A DNA stretch of 64,000 bases, from NCBI GenBank assembly GCA_016124805.1, contig WGND01000011.1, forward strand, positions 62,001 to 126,000, given 5' to 3'. Source of the DNA: Hyphomicrobiales bacterium (GTDB taxonomy: Bacteria > Pseudomonadota > Alphaproteobacteria > Parvibaculales > Parvibaculaceae). The notes under the pieces are model-generated. The model saw nothing but the letters and a program-made list of their open reading frames with translations, ran no database searches and had not been told where the DNA came from. Shown here piece after piece: positions 1-8,993 of the stretch. Each line of letters begins with the position of its first letter. Position 1 is the stretch's first letter. A program made the position numbers and the translations under genes.

Positions 1-330
1 AGCGGGCTGCTGGTCAAATTCCGGCGTGGAATTGACGAGACCGAGCAGTTTGACGACGCGGGTGACGCGGTCCAGGTCACCTTCGCATGCGGCCTTGACC
101 TGTGCGATGAGGTTGAGCCCTGTGAGGCGGGCGGCTGCGCGTCCGGCCTCAATATCCTGTTCGGCACCGAGCTTGCCGATATATTCAAGACCCTTTGGCC
201 CTGCCGGGCCCTGGCCCGAAATGAAGACAAGATTGCCCGTGATGACATAGGGCACGTAATTGGCGACAGGCACGGCAGGCACAGGCAGCGTGAGGCCCAG
301 CTCCTTGAGGCGTTGTTCGACCTGACCCAT
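1..330 (-). CDS. RidA/YjgF-family protein (C-terminus cut by window edge)
   Basis: The minus strand is open from an ATG at 330 to the window edge, giving the first 110 residues. The reading contains FISGQGP and a later VNSTPEFDQQP stretch, both typical of the RidA/YjgF/UK114 family, small trimeric proteins that deaminate reactive enamine/imine intermediates from PLP enzymes. Family members of this subtype are about 150 residues, so roughly the last quarter is missing. It is divergent from the agmatine deiminase gene with about 100 bp between. The Arg that binds substrate carboxylates in true RidA lies beyond the visible part, so deaminase activity cannot be judged. Confidence 0.8.
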   Translation of the reverse strand, partial: MGQVEQRLKELGLTLPVPAVPVANYVPYVITGNLVFISGQGPAGPKGLEYIGKLGAEQDIEAGRAAARLTGLNLIAQVKAACEGDLDRVTRVVKLLGLVNSTPEFDQQPA

Positions 331-428
331 TTTTCACTCCTGTTTCTTCTCTTTTCTTTGCGGTGGTCTTTGGCAGTCTCTATACCTAGCCTGATTGCAA
401 GACATGTTGAAGGGCCTGGAGACAGAGA

Positions 429-1472
429 ATGCAGACTAGTTCAAAAGCACCGGTTGATGACGGGTTTTTCATGCCTGCCGAATGGGAACCTCATGCGCGA
501 TGCTGGATGCAGTGGCCAAGCCGCAGTGAAGTCTGGACTGATCGCATGGTGCAGGTCTATGCCGCCTATGCGGGCGTGGCGCGCGCCATCCGTCAGTTTG
601 AGCCGGTCACGATTGTCTGCAATCCGGAAGACGAAGCGCAGGCACGCCTTGTTTGCGGGCGTGACATTGATCTGCTGCCGCTGAAAATTGATGACTCCTG
701 GGCGCGTGACTCCGGTCCGATCTTTGTCACCAATGCCGCCCGGCAGGTGGCCGGTGTGCATTGGGGATTTAATGCCTGGGGCAATGCCTATCACGGCTAT
801 GCCAATGACCAGAAGGTGGGTGGCGAGATTTTGAAATCGCTCGGCATGCGCCGCTATGAAGGCCCGATGATTTTGGAAGGAGGCTCCATCAATGTGGATG
901 GCTATGGCACCATGCTGACCACCGAGGAATGTCTGCTGAACCAGAACCGCAATCCGGAACTGACCCGTCAGCAGCTTGAAGAACGGCTGGCCCTTTATCT
1001 CGGTGTGCGGCGGATCATCTGGCTCGAACAGGGGCTGGAAGATGACGAGACAGATGGTCATGTCGACATGATTGCCTGCTTTGCGGGAACAGGCCGTGTG
1101 CTGCTGGCCATGCCGGATGACAAGCGTGATCCCAATTACATGCGCATGCAGGACAACCGGAAGCGGCTGGAAGCCGCACGCGATGCGCAAGGCGAGAAAC
1201 TCGAGATCATCGAGATGCCCATGCCCGCGCATCAATTCCGTCGTCCTGACGGGCGCCGTCTCTGCACATCCTATCTGAATTTCTATATCGCCAATGGCGG
1301 CATTGTGATGCCGACCTATGATGATCCCAATGACGGGAAAGCCGCTGAAATGCTGGCGGAAATTTTTCCCGACAGGCTGGTGGTCCCGGTGCCGGCCATG
1401 GAAATTGCCAATGGCGGCGGATCCATCCACTGCATCACGCAGCAGCAACCGGCAGGCATTGTTATCGCCTGA
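429..1472 (+). CDS. aguA: Agmatine deiminase
   Basis: The 347-residue protein belongs to the guanidino-group-modifying family and should hydrolyse agmatine to N-carbamoylputrescine and ammonia in the cytoplasm, a step in putrescine synthesis from arginine. Visible hallmarks are WARDSGP at about residue 91, the ETDGHVD segment with its catalytic His near 211, and the C-terminal GGGSIHC with the nucleophilic Cys near 335. Length matches the family. No N-carbamoylputrescine amidase gene is adjacent, although the two are often paired, so the partner must lie elsewhere. It converges on the GGDEF gene with only 6 bp between the stops. Confidence 0.93.
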   Translation: MQTSSKAPVDDGFFMPAEWEPHARCWMQWPSRSEVWTDRMVQVYAAYAGVARAIRQFEPVTIVCNPEDEAQARLVCGRDIDLLPLKIDDSWARDSGPIFVTNAARQVAGVHWGFNAWGNAYHGYANDQKVGGEILKSLGMRRYEGPMILEGGSINVDGYGTMLTTEECLLNQNRNPELTRQQLEERLALYLGVRRIIWLEQGLEDDETDGHVDMIACFAGTGRVLLAMPDDKRDPNYMRMQDNRKRLEAARDAQGEKLEIIEMPMPAHQFRRPDGRRLCTSYLNFYIANGGIVMPTYDDPNDGKAAEMLAEIFPDRLVVPVPAMEIANGGGSIHCITQQQPAGIVIA

Positions 1473-1478
1473 TAAGGC

Positions 1479-2198
1479 TCAGCCGTGGGTGGTGAGGCGC
1501 CAGTTGCGGCTGCCCTTTTTCTTGTTGAGATACATGGCGCGATCAGCCCGTTCGATCAGGGCCTGTTGATCTGTGTCCCCATCATAGGTGGCGATTCCCA
1601 GACTGGCGTGAATGGCGATCCTGCCATCAGGATGTTCAAGCGTCAGCTTGTTCACAGCTTTGGTCAGTTCCTTGGCGCGTTCGCGGGCCCGCATGTGATC
1701 GGCGCGCACGAACAGAATGGCAAATTCATCGCCACCGATGCGCGCCGCATAATCCGTTGCCCGGATACTCTTCTTGAGTAGGCGACCGACACTCCGCAGC
1801 ACTTCGTCGCCTGTGCTATGGCCATGAAGATCATTGATGCTCTTGAAACCATCGAGATCGATATAGGCAAGAAGGCCGGTTTCCTCGTAGCGGTTGGCGC
1901 TGAGCAGATTGCGTTCCAGAATATGATTGAAGCCGCGCCGGTTGAGCAGGCCTGTCAGCTCATCGGTCTGGGAAAGGGATTCAAGCTGGGAGACGCGGGC
2001 GTTGAGCTCAAGGATTCGCTGTTCGGCTTCCTTGGCATAAGAAAGCGCCAGCGCCACGATGCGTGCATGTGCATCCTGATCATGCATCCGGCTGTCAGAC
2101 AGGGATTCGCAGAACTGACGCGTCATCGGATCAGGACCGGCAAGTGCGGTATCGATCTTTCTCTGCCTGATGTCTGTCGTCTTCATCGCCCGGTTCAT
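1479..2198 (-). CDS. GGDEF-domain diguanylate cyclase
   Basis: A 239-residue protein with an intact GGDEF signature at residues 155-159, so it probably makes cyclic di-GMP from two GTP. An RxxD motif (RATD, residues 146-149) lies five residues before GGDEF, matching the product-inhibition I-site. Residues about 55-75 have heptad-like hydrophobic spacing, a likely short coiled coil for dimerisation. There is no transmembrane segment and no recognisable sensor domain in the first 75 residues. The ATG at 2198 has a GGGG tract at proper spacing. It is a stand-alone gene, separate from pleD further along. Confidence 0.88.
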   Translation of the reverse strand: MNRAMKTTDIRQRKIDTALAGPDPMTRQFCESLSDSRMHDQDAHARIVALALSYAKEAEQRILELNARVSQLESLSQTDELTGLLNRRGFNHILERNLLSANRYEETGLLAYIDLDGFKSINDLHGHSTGDEVLRSVGRLLKKSIRATDYAARIGGDEFAILFVRADHMRARERAKELTKAVNKLTLEHPDGRIAIHASLGIATYDGDTDQQALIERADRAMYLNKKKGSRNWRLTTHG

Positions 2199-2363
2199 AA
2201 TGTCCCCGCAACATCCCCATTGAGTGTCGAGGCGTGAAGCTGCAAGTGGCGTGCCGCCTTGGGCGAGGCGAAAAACATAGTAAAATCAGCGTTTACCTTG
2301 ATGTCCCTCATGTTCCTGGCAGGTAAAATAGTGGCACATGGCCTGCCACCCGGCAGATTTTTC

Positions 2364-3344
2364 CTAGTTTGTGATGATGGGATCGGGCAGGGGCCGGCCT
2401 GCAAAAAAGGCTTCCAGATTATCGAGCGCACGCATGCCCATGGCCTCGCGCGTGGCATGGGTGGCGCTGCCGAGATGGGGTAGCAGAAAGGCATTGGGCA
2501 GGTCTTTATAGCCGGGGTGGATGTTGGGTTCGCCATTAAAGACATCAAGACCGGCTGCGGCAGGCTGCTCCTTTTTCAGGGCGGCGATGAGATCTTCATC
2601 CACCACGATGTCACCCCGCGCCGTATTCACGAGAACAGCATCAGTCGGCAGAAGGGCGAGCCGGGCGGCATTCACAAGGCCGCGCGTTTCAGCCGTTGAA
2701 GCGCAGTGAATGGAGAGAACATCGCTGACAGCAAAGAGCGCTTCGGGCGCGCTGTGATAGATGGCCCCTGCTTCCTGAGCGGGCGGAAGCTGTTTGCGAT
2801 TGTGGTAGTGAATTTCCATGTCGAAGGCGCGGGCGCGGCGAGCCACGGCCTGACCGATGCGGCCAAGGCCGAGAATGCCGAGCCGCTTGCCGGTGACCTG
2901 AATGCCAAGCATGCCGGTCGGGGCCCAGTTTGACCAGGTACCCTCCCGAATGGCAGCTGTGCCGGTGGTCGCGCCACGCGCGGCGCCGAGCATGAGCAGG
3001 ATGGCGATCTCGGCCGTGGCGTCCGTCAGCACATCGGGGGTGTTGGAGACCGGCAGCCCGCGCGCATTGGCAGCCGCCATATCAATGTGGTCATGGCCAA
3101 CGGAAAAAGTGGCAATCATGCGAATGCTTGGCGGCAGGGCGGCGATGGTCGCGGCATCCAGCCGGTCGGTCACTGTGACGAGGAGGGCATCCTTGCCTTC
3201 CGCCCTGGCCAGCAATGTTCGCTGGTCCCACAACCCGTTTGTCTCATTGCGTTCAACGTCAAAGAGCTGGGTGGCACGGGCTTCAACCGGGGCGGGCAGC
3301 TGGCGTGTTATGAGCAATTTCGGGCGTGAGGCGGTGGCGGTCAT
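2364..3344 (-). CDS. D-2-hydroxyacid dehydrogenase (glyoxylate/hydroxypyruvate reductase type)
   Basis: The 326-residue protein has the two-domain layout of NAD(P)-dependent D-2-hydroxyacid dehydrogenases. The nucleotide-binding GLGRIG is at 159-164, and the catalytic Arg (NTARGD, 243), Glu (NGEPN, 272) and His (LPHLGSAT, 290) are all present. SVGHDHID near residue 81 resembles glyoxylate/hydroxypyruvate reductases, which convert glyoxylate to glycolate, but the substrate cannot be fixed from sequence. It is divergent from the EipB gene over a short shared upstream region. Confidence 0.85.
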   Translation of the reverse strand: MTATASRPKLLITRQLPAPVEARATQLFDVERNETNGLWDQRTLLARAEGKDALLVTVTDRLDAATIAALPPSIRMIATFSVGHDHIDMAAANARGLPVSNTPDVLTDATAEIAILLMLGAARGATTGTAAIREGTWSNWAPTGMLGIQVTGKRLGILGLGRIGQAVARRARAFDMEIHYHNRKQLPPAQEAGAIYHSAPEALFAVSDVLSIHCASTAETRGLVNAARLALLPTDAVLVNTARGDIVVDEDLIAALKKEQPAAAGLDVFNGEPNIHPGYKDLPNAFLLPHLGSATHATREAMGMRALDNLEAFFAGRPLPDPIITN

Positions 3345-3416
3345 GGGCCTGTATTTCTTACCTGTTGGTTAGGTGATTGGTTTACCTGATGGTGTAATGT
3401 GAGGAAAGTCAGGACT

Positions 3417-4280
3417 GTGAATGACAAGCTGTTGGTGCAATTGATGGATTTTTCGACAGGAACCGGCCTGCGGTCGGTGGTTTTGAGTGTCCTTGTCTGG
3501 GGCCTGTTCTGCAGCCCGGTTCTGGCCGGGGCGGTGGACCAGACCCGCATGCATCGCGCCGTTTATGACCTGTCTGTCGGGCGACAGGATATTGAGGGCG
3601 ATCAGGCTGATCTGTCGGGCCGCATGGTGGTGGACTGGCGGGGCGGACCGTCCTGTGGCGGCTATACGATGGACCAGCGCTTTGTCACGCTGCTTGCCGA
3701 CGAGACGGGCAGCGTTTCGAGCGACCTGCGCCTCTCGACATGGGAAGCGGCGGACTTTCATGAATTTCACTATGAGCGGATCGATTATACCAATGGTGCA
3801 GTGAGCGACAGTGCCGGTGGTGTGGCCATCCGCGATGCCAAGACCGGCGTGATTACAGTTGATCAGGAGGGCGCTGACCCTGTGACCCTGCCCAAGGGGA
3901 CGCTCTTTCCTTCGCAGTATAATTTTGCGCTTATGGATGCGATCAATGCGGGCAAGAAATCTTTTACCGGTGCGCTTTTTGACGGTACGGAACTCCATGC
4001 CAGTGAGGTCACAGCTTTCTTCGGACGACCGGAAAAAACGGAAGACGCCGTCGGCGTGAAAATTACCGGCGACGGCAAGGAGCCGCTGAAATCGGTTGCC
4101 GCATGGCCAATCTTTATGAGCTATTTCGATCCCGACAATAATGAAGGCACGCCGAGCTTTGAGATGCGTTTCAGCCTGTTTCCCAATGGCGTGTCGAGCG
4201 ACATTGTCTTCATCTATTCCGATATGGATATGCGGGGCCGGCTAGTGGACGTAAATTATTACAAGCCGGGTGCCTGCTGA
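3417..4280 (+). CDS. eipB: EipB/DUF1849-family periplasmic envelope protein
   Basis: The protein begins with a hydrophobic signal segment (LRSVVLSVLVWGLF, then a likely cut after AGA) and continues as a beta-rich domain of the DUF1849/EipB type. In Brucella EipB is periplasmic and supports envelope integrity, with a disulfide between an internal and a near-C-terminal Cys. Here one Cys lies in PSCGGY (about residue 80) and the other is the last residue (287), consistent with that bridge. GTG 3417 follows a GAGGAAAG ribosome site by 8 bases; GTG 3399 and ATG 3444 are alternatives. Its stop abuts the dinB stop with no gap. Confidence 0.82.
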   Translation: MNDKLLVQLMDFSTGTGLRSVVLSVLVWGLFCSPVLAGAVDQTRMHRAVYDLSVGRQDIEGDQADLSGRMVVDWRGGPSCGGYTMDQRFVTLLADETGSVSSDLRLSTWEAADFHEFHYERIDYTNGAVSDSAGGVAIRDAKTGVITVDQEGADPVTLPKGTLFPSQYNFALMDAINAGKKSFTGALFDGTELHASEVTAFFGRPEKTEDAVGVKITGDGKEPLKSVAAWPIFMSYFDPDNNEGTPSFEMRFSLFPNGVSSDIVFIYSDMDMRGRLVDVNYYKPGAC

Positions 4281-5564
4281 TCAGTTTCTGTCGCGCGGGC
4301 GCATTGTGCGGCCCTTGATGATGGAGCCGTCGCCAAAACGGGCGCGCAATTTGTCCATGGCCCTTTCAGCCGTCGCGCGGCGATTGGCCGTCTGGTCGAG
4401 CATGTCGAGCGGGTCGGCCATCTCCGCATCGACGATCTGGGAAATGCCGACACCGATCAGGCGGAAGGACGTGCCATCGGCCTCGCGGGCCAGCAGCGGT
4501 GAAGCAATCCGGTAGATCACTTCCGCAAGCTGCGTGGCGTCATGCAGGGTCTGGCTGCGGGTGCGGGATTTGAAGTCGGCCGTTTTCAGTTTGAGCACGA
4601 TGGTCTGTCCGGCAAGGCCTTGTGCCTTGGCGCGGCTGGCGACCTTCTCGCACAATGTCCAGAGACGGCTGTCCAGTTCCTGCAAGTCTGAAATATCCCG
4701 GGAGAAGGTCGTTTCCGCCGAGACGCTTTTCGTCTCGTGGCTCGACACCACGTCGCGCGCGTCCATGCCGCGCGACAGGCGATAGAGACGGCGGCCCATG
4801 CTGCCATAGCTCGCCATGAGATCGTTTTCTTCCATCTTCTGAAGCTGGGCGATGCGGGTGATGCCGTTGCGCGCGAGCTTGGCCTCCAGTGCAGCGCCCA
4901 CGCCCCATATTTTCGAGACCGGTTGCCGGGCCAGAAAATCCAGCGCTTCAGCCTTGCCGATGACGGAGAAACCACGCGGCTTGTCGAGATCGGAAGCGAT
5001 TTTGGCGAGGAATTTGTTGTAGCTCAGCCCGACCGACACGGTGATGCCGATTTCGGTTTCGATGCGCTTTGCCAGTCGCGCCATGCTGACCGCCGGGGAA
5101 GCGTGATGCAGTTTTTCGGTGCCTGAGAGGTCTAGAAAGGCCTCGTCGATGGAGACGGGCTCAACAAGGGGTGTGAGTTCGCGCATGAGCTGGCGCACTT
5201 CACCACCGACCTTCACATATTTCGCCATGTCGGGACGCACGACCACCGCCTCCGGGCAGGCCTTGAGCGCCTTGAACATGGGCATGGCGGAGCGCACGCC
5301 ATGAATGCGCGCGATGTAGCAGGCGGTGCTGACAACGCCGCGCGTGCCGCCACCAATGATGACGGGCTTGTCGCGCAAATCGGGATTGTCGCGCTTCTCG
5401 ACAGCGGCATAAAAGGCGTCGCAATCCATATGCGCGACACTGAGATTATGCAGTTCCGGATGGAAGGCGAGGCGCGGTCGCCGGCAGACCGGGCAGCGGG
5501 TCTGGCTCTGCGCAACCGGCGCAAAGCAGTCCCGGCAAAATCCTGATGACGCTTCATCACTCAT
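4281..5564 (-). CDS. dinB: DNA polymerase IV (Y-family) with N-terminal zinc-binding extension
   Basis: The 427-residue translesion polymerase carries the palm carboxylates in MDCDAFYA (Asp47, Asp49) and SIDEAFLD (Asp140, Glu141), then thumb, little-finger and C-terminal regions. The first 30 residues form a CxxC-x10-CxxC cluster (Cys 10, 13, 24, 27), a likely zinc ribbon that E. coli DinB lacks but which is frequent in alphaproteobacterial homologues. The gene lies 27 bp behind a HAD phosphatase gene in the same direction. I saw no GTTC-N7-GTTC SOS box directly upstream, so damage control would have to act from further up the operon. Confidence 0.93.
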   Translation of the reverse strand: MSDEASSGFCRDCFAPVAQSQTRCPVCRRPRLAFHPELHNLSVAHMDCDAFYAAVEKRDNPDLRDKPVIIGGGTRGVVSTACYIARIHGVRSAMPMFKALKACPEAVVVRPDMAKYVKVGGEVRQLMRELTPLVEPVSIDEAFLDLSGTEKLHHASPAVSMARLAKRIETEIGITVSVGLSYNKFLAKIASDLDKPRGFSVIGKAEALDFLARQPVSKIWGVGAALEAKLARNGITRIAQLQKMEENDLMASYGSMGRRLYRLSRGMDARDVVSSHETKSVSAETTFSRDISDLQELDSRLWTLCEKVASRAKAQGLAGQTIVLKLKTADFKSRTRSQTLHDATQLAEVIYRIASPLLAREADGTSFRLIGVGISQIVDAEMADPLDMLDQTANRRATAERAMDKLRARFGDGSIIKGRTMRPRDRN

Positions 5565-5591
5565 CTGATGCGCCTTTGCTCATGATGGCGT

Positions 5592-6317
5592 CTAGAAGCC
5601 TTCCTCGCTCAGTTTACCCTCAATGAAGTCACGTGCATCGGCCCATTTGCTGGTGTGGAAGTGACTGTGATCGGACGGCGGAATGAGTTTGGCGAGCCGT
5701 TCATCGGCAATGAAATGCAGGCGATGGGTCGGTTCATGCGCCTTGGCGACCGACGCAATATTGTGGGGAATGTCGTCGAGGAAAAAGACCGGCGCATTGA
5801 CGCTGGCGGCCAGATGACGCACGGCACCCCCCTTGAGCCCCTTATTGGCGATGACGGGGTAGTCCATGCCCTGGGCAGCGAGGCTCTTGGCCCGCGCACC
5901 GCGCTGACTGATCGGGATGTTGGACAGCACCACGATCTGCGCCCGTTTGGAAAGTGCTTCCAGTGCAGCGGCAGCCCCCTCAACGGCAATCAGCGCATGG
6001 GTGTGGTCGGCGAAAAAGTCCTCCATGAGCTGTGGCATGTCGGCGGGCTTCAACGGTTCATCCGTCAGCTTGTCGCGGATGTTGCCCGTCAGCATGAAGC
6101 TTTGCAGATTGAGCCAGAGACCGCGCGTTTCAAGCCATGTCTCCAGACCGGCGATGAATTTGACGAGTACTTCATCGGCATCCGACACAATCAGAGGACG
6201 GCCCGGGATGAGATTTAATTCCTCAAGCTGGGGCAGAACCAGCTCATCAATGAAATGCGGGTCCTGACTCTGCATGGCGGTGGCAGGGTTGGGACCAGAC
6301 GGGGTTTTCTCACTCAT
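5592..6317 (-). CDS. HAD-superfamily hydrolase
   Basis: A 241-residue protein with the haloacid-dehalogenase motifs in order: DxD in VSDADEV (Asp46 and Asp48), the VVLSN motif II near residue 129, a lysine in the motif III region, and FLDD motif IV near 174. These suit a Mg-dependent phosphatase with the aspartyl nucleophile at residue 46. The substrate is not recognisable. It sits between a DUF3572 gene (57 bp upstream) and dinB (27 bp downstream), all minus strand, so the three probably share a transcript. Confidence 0.78.
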   Translation of the reverse strand: MSEKTPSGPNPATAMQSQDPHFIDELVLPQLEELNLIPGRPLIVSDADEVLVKFIAGLETWLETRGLWLNLQSFMLTGNIRDKLTDEPLKPADMPQLMEDFFADHTHALIAVEGAAAALEALSKRAQIVVLSNIPISQRGARAKSLAAQGMDYPVIANKGLKGGAVRHLAASVNAPVFFLDDIPHNIASVAKAHEPTHRLHFIADERLAKLIPPSDHSHFHTSKWADARDFIEGKLSEEGF

Positions 6318-6374
6318 ATGTCGGTTCTCGATTCTTGTTTGTGTCGTTAATTGATTGCGCAGGACGCTGGTCTC

Positions 6375-6653
6375 TCAGGTCCATTCGACCACTTCGCCGC
6401 CCGGCAGCGTGCGTCGCGCCTGGGCTGGCAATTGCGGGTCCATGCCGGTTGATTCGCAGAAGCGGAGAACCCGCTCGTCTTCCATCAGGATAAAATCCAG
6501 CACGGAGACCAGAAAGGCGGGCTCGGTTGCCCTTTCGCGCAATTCATCCCCGGCCAGGCCGGAAAGATCAAGGAATGCGCCAAGCAGGTCCTCGTCGCCG
6601 GCCAGAAAACCCAGCGCCTGAATGGCGATCAATTCGGCGCTATCCCTGTTCAT
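6375..6653 (-). CDS. DUF3572-family protein
   Basis: A 92-residue acidic, helical protein matching the small alphaproteobacterial DUF3572 family in length and pattern (AIQALGFLAGDEDLL near the N-terminus, FCESTGMDP later). No function is established for the family. It is the first gene of the probable DUF3572-HAD-dinB unit and is divergent from divK, with 215 bp between the two starts. Confidence 0.8.
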   Translation of the reverse strand: MNRDSAELIAIQALGFLAGDEDLLGAFLDLSGLAGDELRERATEPAFLVSVLDFILMEDERVLRFCESTGMDPQLPAQARRTLPGGEVVEWT

Positions 6654-6746
6654 TTACCCGTCTCCGCCTTGTCCGGCGCTGAAATTGGAAGGAGACATTA
6701 ATCATAGTCTGTATTTGAAGTGAAATGGCACTGAGATAGGGCGCTG

Positions 6747-6762
6747 TTAAAGACTTAGTTAA
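6747..6762 (+). promoter_or_regulatory. CtrA-like TTAA pair upstream of divK
   Basis: Two TTAA half-sites separated by 8 bases lie about 115-130 bases before the divK start. The CtrA consensus is TTAA-N7-TTAA, so spacing is one base off; read as TAAA-N7-TTAA it has one mismatch. In Caulobacter divK transcription is CtrA-dependent, which makes the position suggestive only. Confidence 0.3.
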
Positions 6763-6877
6763 GGATATTGGGGTCATATGGTGTTCATGCAGCCGAGAAT
6801 CGGCCACCCGGTTCGGACGGGATTGATCCGACGGGGGTTTGACCCGGTCAAAGTGGAGTTCTGGAGCAATGGACGCA

Positions 6878-7243
6878 ATGTCTAAGAAAGTCCTGATCGT
6901 CGAGGACAATGAGCTGAACATGAAGCTCTTTCATGACCTTCTTGATGCCCATGGGTATCAGACGCTTCAGACTCGTGATGGTATCGAAGCGCTGGAAATT
7001 GCGCGCACGAACCGCCCCGATCTCATTCTCATGGATATCCAGCTTCCCGAGGTTTCCGGTCTGGAAGTCACGAAGTGGATCAAAGAGGATGACAGCCTGC
7101 GTTCCATTCCCGTGGTGGCCGTGACGGCCTTTGCGATGAAGGGTGACGAGGAAAAAATTCGTGAAGGTGGTTGCGAGGCCTATATCTCCAAACCGATTTC
7201 CGTGACGCAGTTTCTGGAGACGGTCCAGCGTTTTCTCGGCTAG
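6878..7243 (+). CDS. divK: Single-domain response regulator DivK
   Basis: A CheY-like receiver domain without output domain, 121 residues from ATG 6878. The start [18 protein letters not shown] is close to Caulobacter DivK, the phospho-acceptor aligns at Asp53 (LILMDIQLP), and the conserved Lys is in the C-terminal YISKP. DivK controls cell-division polarity through the DivJ/PleC kinases and the DivL-CckA branch upstream of CtrA. ATG 6869 is an alternative start. The following pleD starts 9 bp after the stop, and its ribosome site overlaps the divK stop codon, so the two are co-expressed. Confidence 0.93.
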   Translation: MSKKVLIVEDNELNMKLFHDLLDAHGYQTLQTRDGIEALEIARTNRPDLILMDIQLPEVSGLEVTKWIKEDDSLRSIPVVAVTAFAMKGDEEKIREGGCEAYISKPISVTQFLETVQRFLG

Positions 7244-7252
7244 GAGTGAACC

Positions 7253-8620
7253 TTGACGGCTCGCGTACTCATAGTTGACGATGTCCCAGCCAATCTGAAA
7301 TTGTTGGATGCCAAGCTGACGGCTGAATATTTTGGCGTCTTGATGGCGTCCAATGGGCCAGAAGCGCTGGAGATTGCCGCCAAACAACAGCCAGACATTA
7401 TTCTGCTCGACGTGATGATGCCAGGGATGGACGGATTTGAAGTCTGTCGTCGTCTCAAGGCCTCTCCCGTGACGGAGCATATTCCCGTCGTCATGGTGAC
7501 AGCCCTCGATCAGACAGCTGATCGCGTGCAGGGCCTTGAAGCGGGCGCTGATGATTTTCTGACCAAACCCCTTAATGACATGGCGCTTTTTGCCCGTGTC
7601 CGTTCGCTTGTCCGACTGAAAATGGTGACGGATGAATTGCGGATGCGTGAAGCCACAGGGCAGCGGATTGGCGCGCTTGGCTTGCAGAACGAGAAGGCGC
7701 TGCTCTCCGAGCCGGGTCATATTCTGGTGATTGATGACAGGCCGGCCTCTCTCAAGCGCGTCTGCGAGACCTTGAGCCTTGAGCACAAGGTCACCGTCGC
7801 CGAGACTCCCGAAGAGCTGATCAATCTTGCCAGCAAGGGCGATTTTGATCTCCATATCGTCAGCCTGTCGATGCAGCAGGCCGACGGGTTGCGGCTTTGC
7901 TCGCAGATCCGGTCTCTGGAAGCGACCAGGCAGACGCCCATTCTGGCGATCGTGGAGGAGGGCGATATGGCCCGTCTCGTACGCGCCATGGATATGGGGG
8001 TGAATGACTATCTGGTGCGTCCGGTGGAGCGCAACGAGCTGGTTGCCCGTTGCCGCACGCAGCTGCGGCGCAAACGCTATCAGGATTATCTGCGTGACAA
8101 GTTCCAGCAGGGTCTGGAGCAGGCCGTGACGGATGGTCTGACAGGCCTCTATAATCGCCGCTACATGGAAAGCCATCTGGGCTCCATGATGGAAGAATCA
8201 CAGCTTGCCGCCAAACAGGTCTCGCTGCTGATTTTCGATATCGACTTCTTCAAATCGGTGAACGACACCCATGGCCATGCGGCCGGTGATGCCGTGATCA
8301 AGGAATTTGCCCAGCGCATCTCTCAGAATGTGCGCGGCGTCGATCTTGCCTGCCGTCTGGGTGGCGAGGAATTCGTCGTGATCATGCCCGACACGGATAT
8401 TACCTATGCGATGTCGGTGGCCGAGCGTCTCCGGGACCGCATTGCCAAGACCCCTTTCGTTGTGGAGGGAGGCGTCAGCCTGCCGATCACGGTCAGCATC
8501 GGTATCGGTGTCAGCGAGGGCTATGGCGACACCGGCTCCAAGCTGCTGCAGCGCGCCGACCATGCGCTCTATCGCGCCAAGCGTGATGGCCGCAACCGGG
8601 TTGTGGCGGAAGCCGCCTGA
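7253..8620 (+). CDS. pleD: Response regulator PleD, diguanylate cyclase
   Basis: The 455-residue protein has two receiver domains (about 1-120 and 155-275) and a GGDEF output domain. Asp53 (LLDVMM) is the expected phosphorylation site; the second receiver lacks a canonical acceptor, as in Caulobacter PleD, where it aids dimerisation. The active site is GGEEF, preceded by an RGVD I-site five residues earlier, so product feedback is likely. PleD makes cyclic di-GMP at the stalked pole in Caulobacter. The start is TTG 7253 behind AGGAG at 7243-7247, overlapping the divK stop. There is no clear strong terminator directly after it. Confidence 0.94.
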   Translation: MTARVLIVDDVPANLKLLDAKLTAEYFGVLMASNGPEALEIAAKQQPDIILLDVMMPGMDGFEVCRRLKASPVTEHIPVVMVTALDQTADRVQGLEAGADDFLTKPLNDMALFARVRSLVRLKMVTDELRMREATGQRIGALGLQNEKALLSEPGHILVIDDRPASLKRVCETLSLEHKVTVAETPEELINLASKGDFDLHIVSLSMQQADGLRLCSQIRSLEATRQTPILAIVEEGDMARLVRAMDMGVNDYLVRPVERNELVARCRTQLRRKRYQDYLRDKFQQGLEQAVTDGLTGLYNRRYMESHLGSMMEESQLAAKQVSLLIFDIDFFKSVNDTHGHAAGDAVIKEFAQRISQNVRGVDLACRLGGEEFVVIMPDTDITYAMSVAERLRDRIAKTPFVVEGGVSLPITVSIGIGVSEGYGDTGSKLLQRADHALYRAKRDGRNRVVAEAA

Positions 8621-8716
8621 GTTCAATTCTCAAATGATTTTGAAGGCTTAACGTCCGGCATGCCGAATTGACGGCGCGTCATTAACCTTAATTTTTCATT
8701 ATATTACATGATGTTG

Positions 8717-8749
8717 AAGGGTAAAGCTGCGCTTTTGCTTCATACCCTT
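8717..8749 (+). other. Two-part stem-loop upstream of the candidate RNA
   Basis: AAGGGTA (8717-8723) pairs perfectly with TACCCTT (8743-8749). Just inside, AAGC (8724-8727) pairs with GCTT (8737-8740), leaving a two-base bulge and a nine-base loop. The 11 paired positions have no long T-run after them, so this is not a typical terminator. It could be an operator, a leader structure or part of a longer transcript. Confidence 0.45.
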
Positions 8750-8793
8750 GATGTCTCATGTTAGGATTATCGTTAATGATTGGACTTGCTGCT

Positions 8794-8941
8794 GGCGGCC
8801 TTTCAGCCGTTGCTTCCGACCCCATCGGGGCGCTTTCAAGCCGGGGAGCAGGCAGCCAACCTTGTCCTCGTTGTGCCTGGGTTGCCGCATCTCCCGGGCC
8901 TGCGAGGCAGGCCGGTCGGGCGTGGGCAAGGAGTGGCCTCC
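8794..8941 (+). ncRNA. Candidate structured small RNA with 6S-like rod architecture (unassigned)
   Basis: The segment folds end to end. GGCGGCC (8794-8800) faces GGCCTCC (8935-8941) with one mismatch; TTGC (8810-8813) faces GCAA (8926-8929); CCGACC (8816-8821) faces GGTCGG (8914-8919). Then comes an asymmetric bubble whose right side carries a perfect hairpin, GGCCTGC-GAG-GCAGGCC (8897-8913), and an inner arm pairing 8841-8861 with 8879-8898. A closing stem, a bubble with a hairpin on its 3' side and an apical arm is the layout of 6S RNA, but I see no sequence match to 6S, SRP RNA, tmRNA or RNase P. Strand is inferred from the downstream terminator. Confidence 0.38.
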
Positions 8942-8993
8942 TCTAGAAACCCGCATCAAAACCCGATCGGCCACCTTATTCAGTCGCTTCACG

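Noticed and set aside
441..1448. Long minus-strand open frame opposite agmatine deiminase
   Set aside because: It is the antisense of a clear enzyme gene, rich in His/Ile/Gly from codon mirror effects, with no recognisable domain.
8794..8941. SRP RNA (4.5S) at the candidate RNA locus
   Set aside because: The conserved GGAAGGAAGCAGCC core of domain IV is absent.
8758..8946. 62-codon reading with a signal-peptide-like start between pleD and rpmG
   Set aside because: No ribosome site, unusual codon choice with several TTA leucines, and it lies on strongly self-complementary sequence; a non-coding RNA explains it better.
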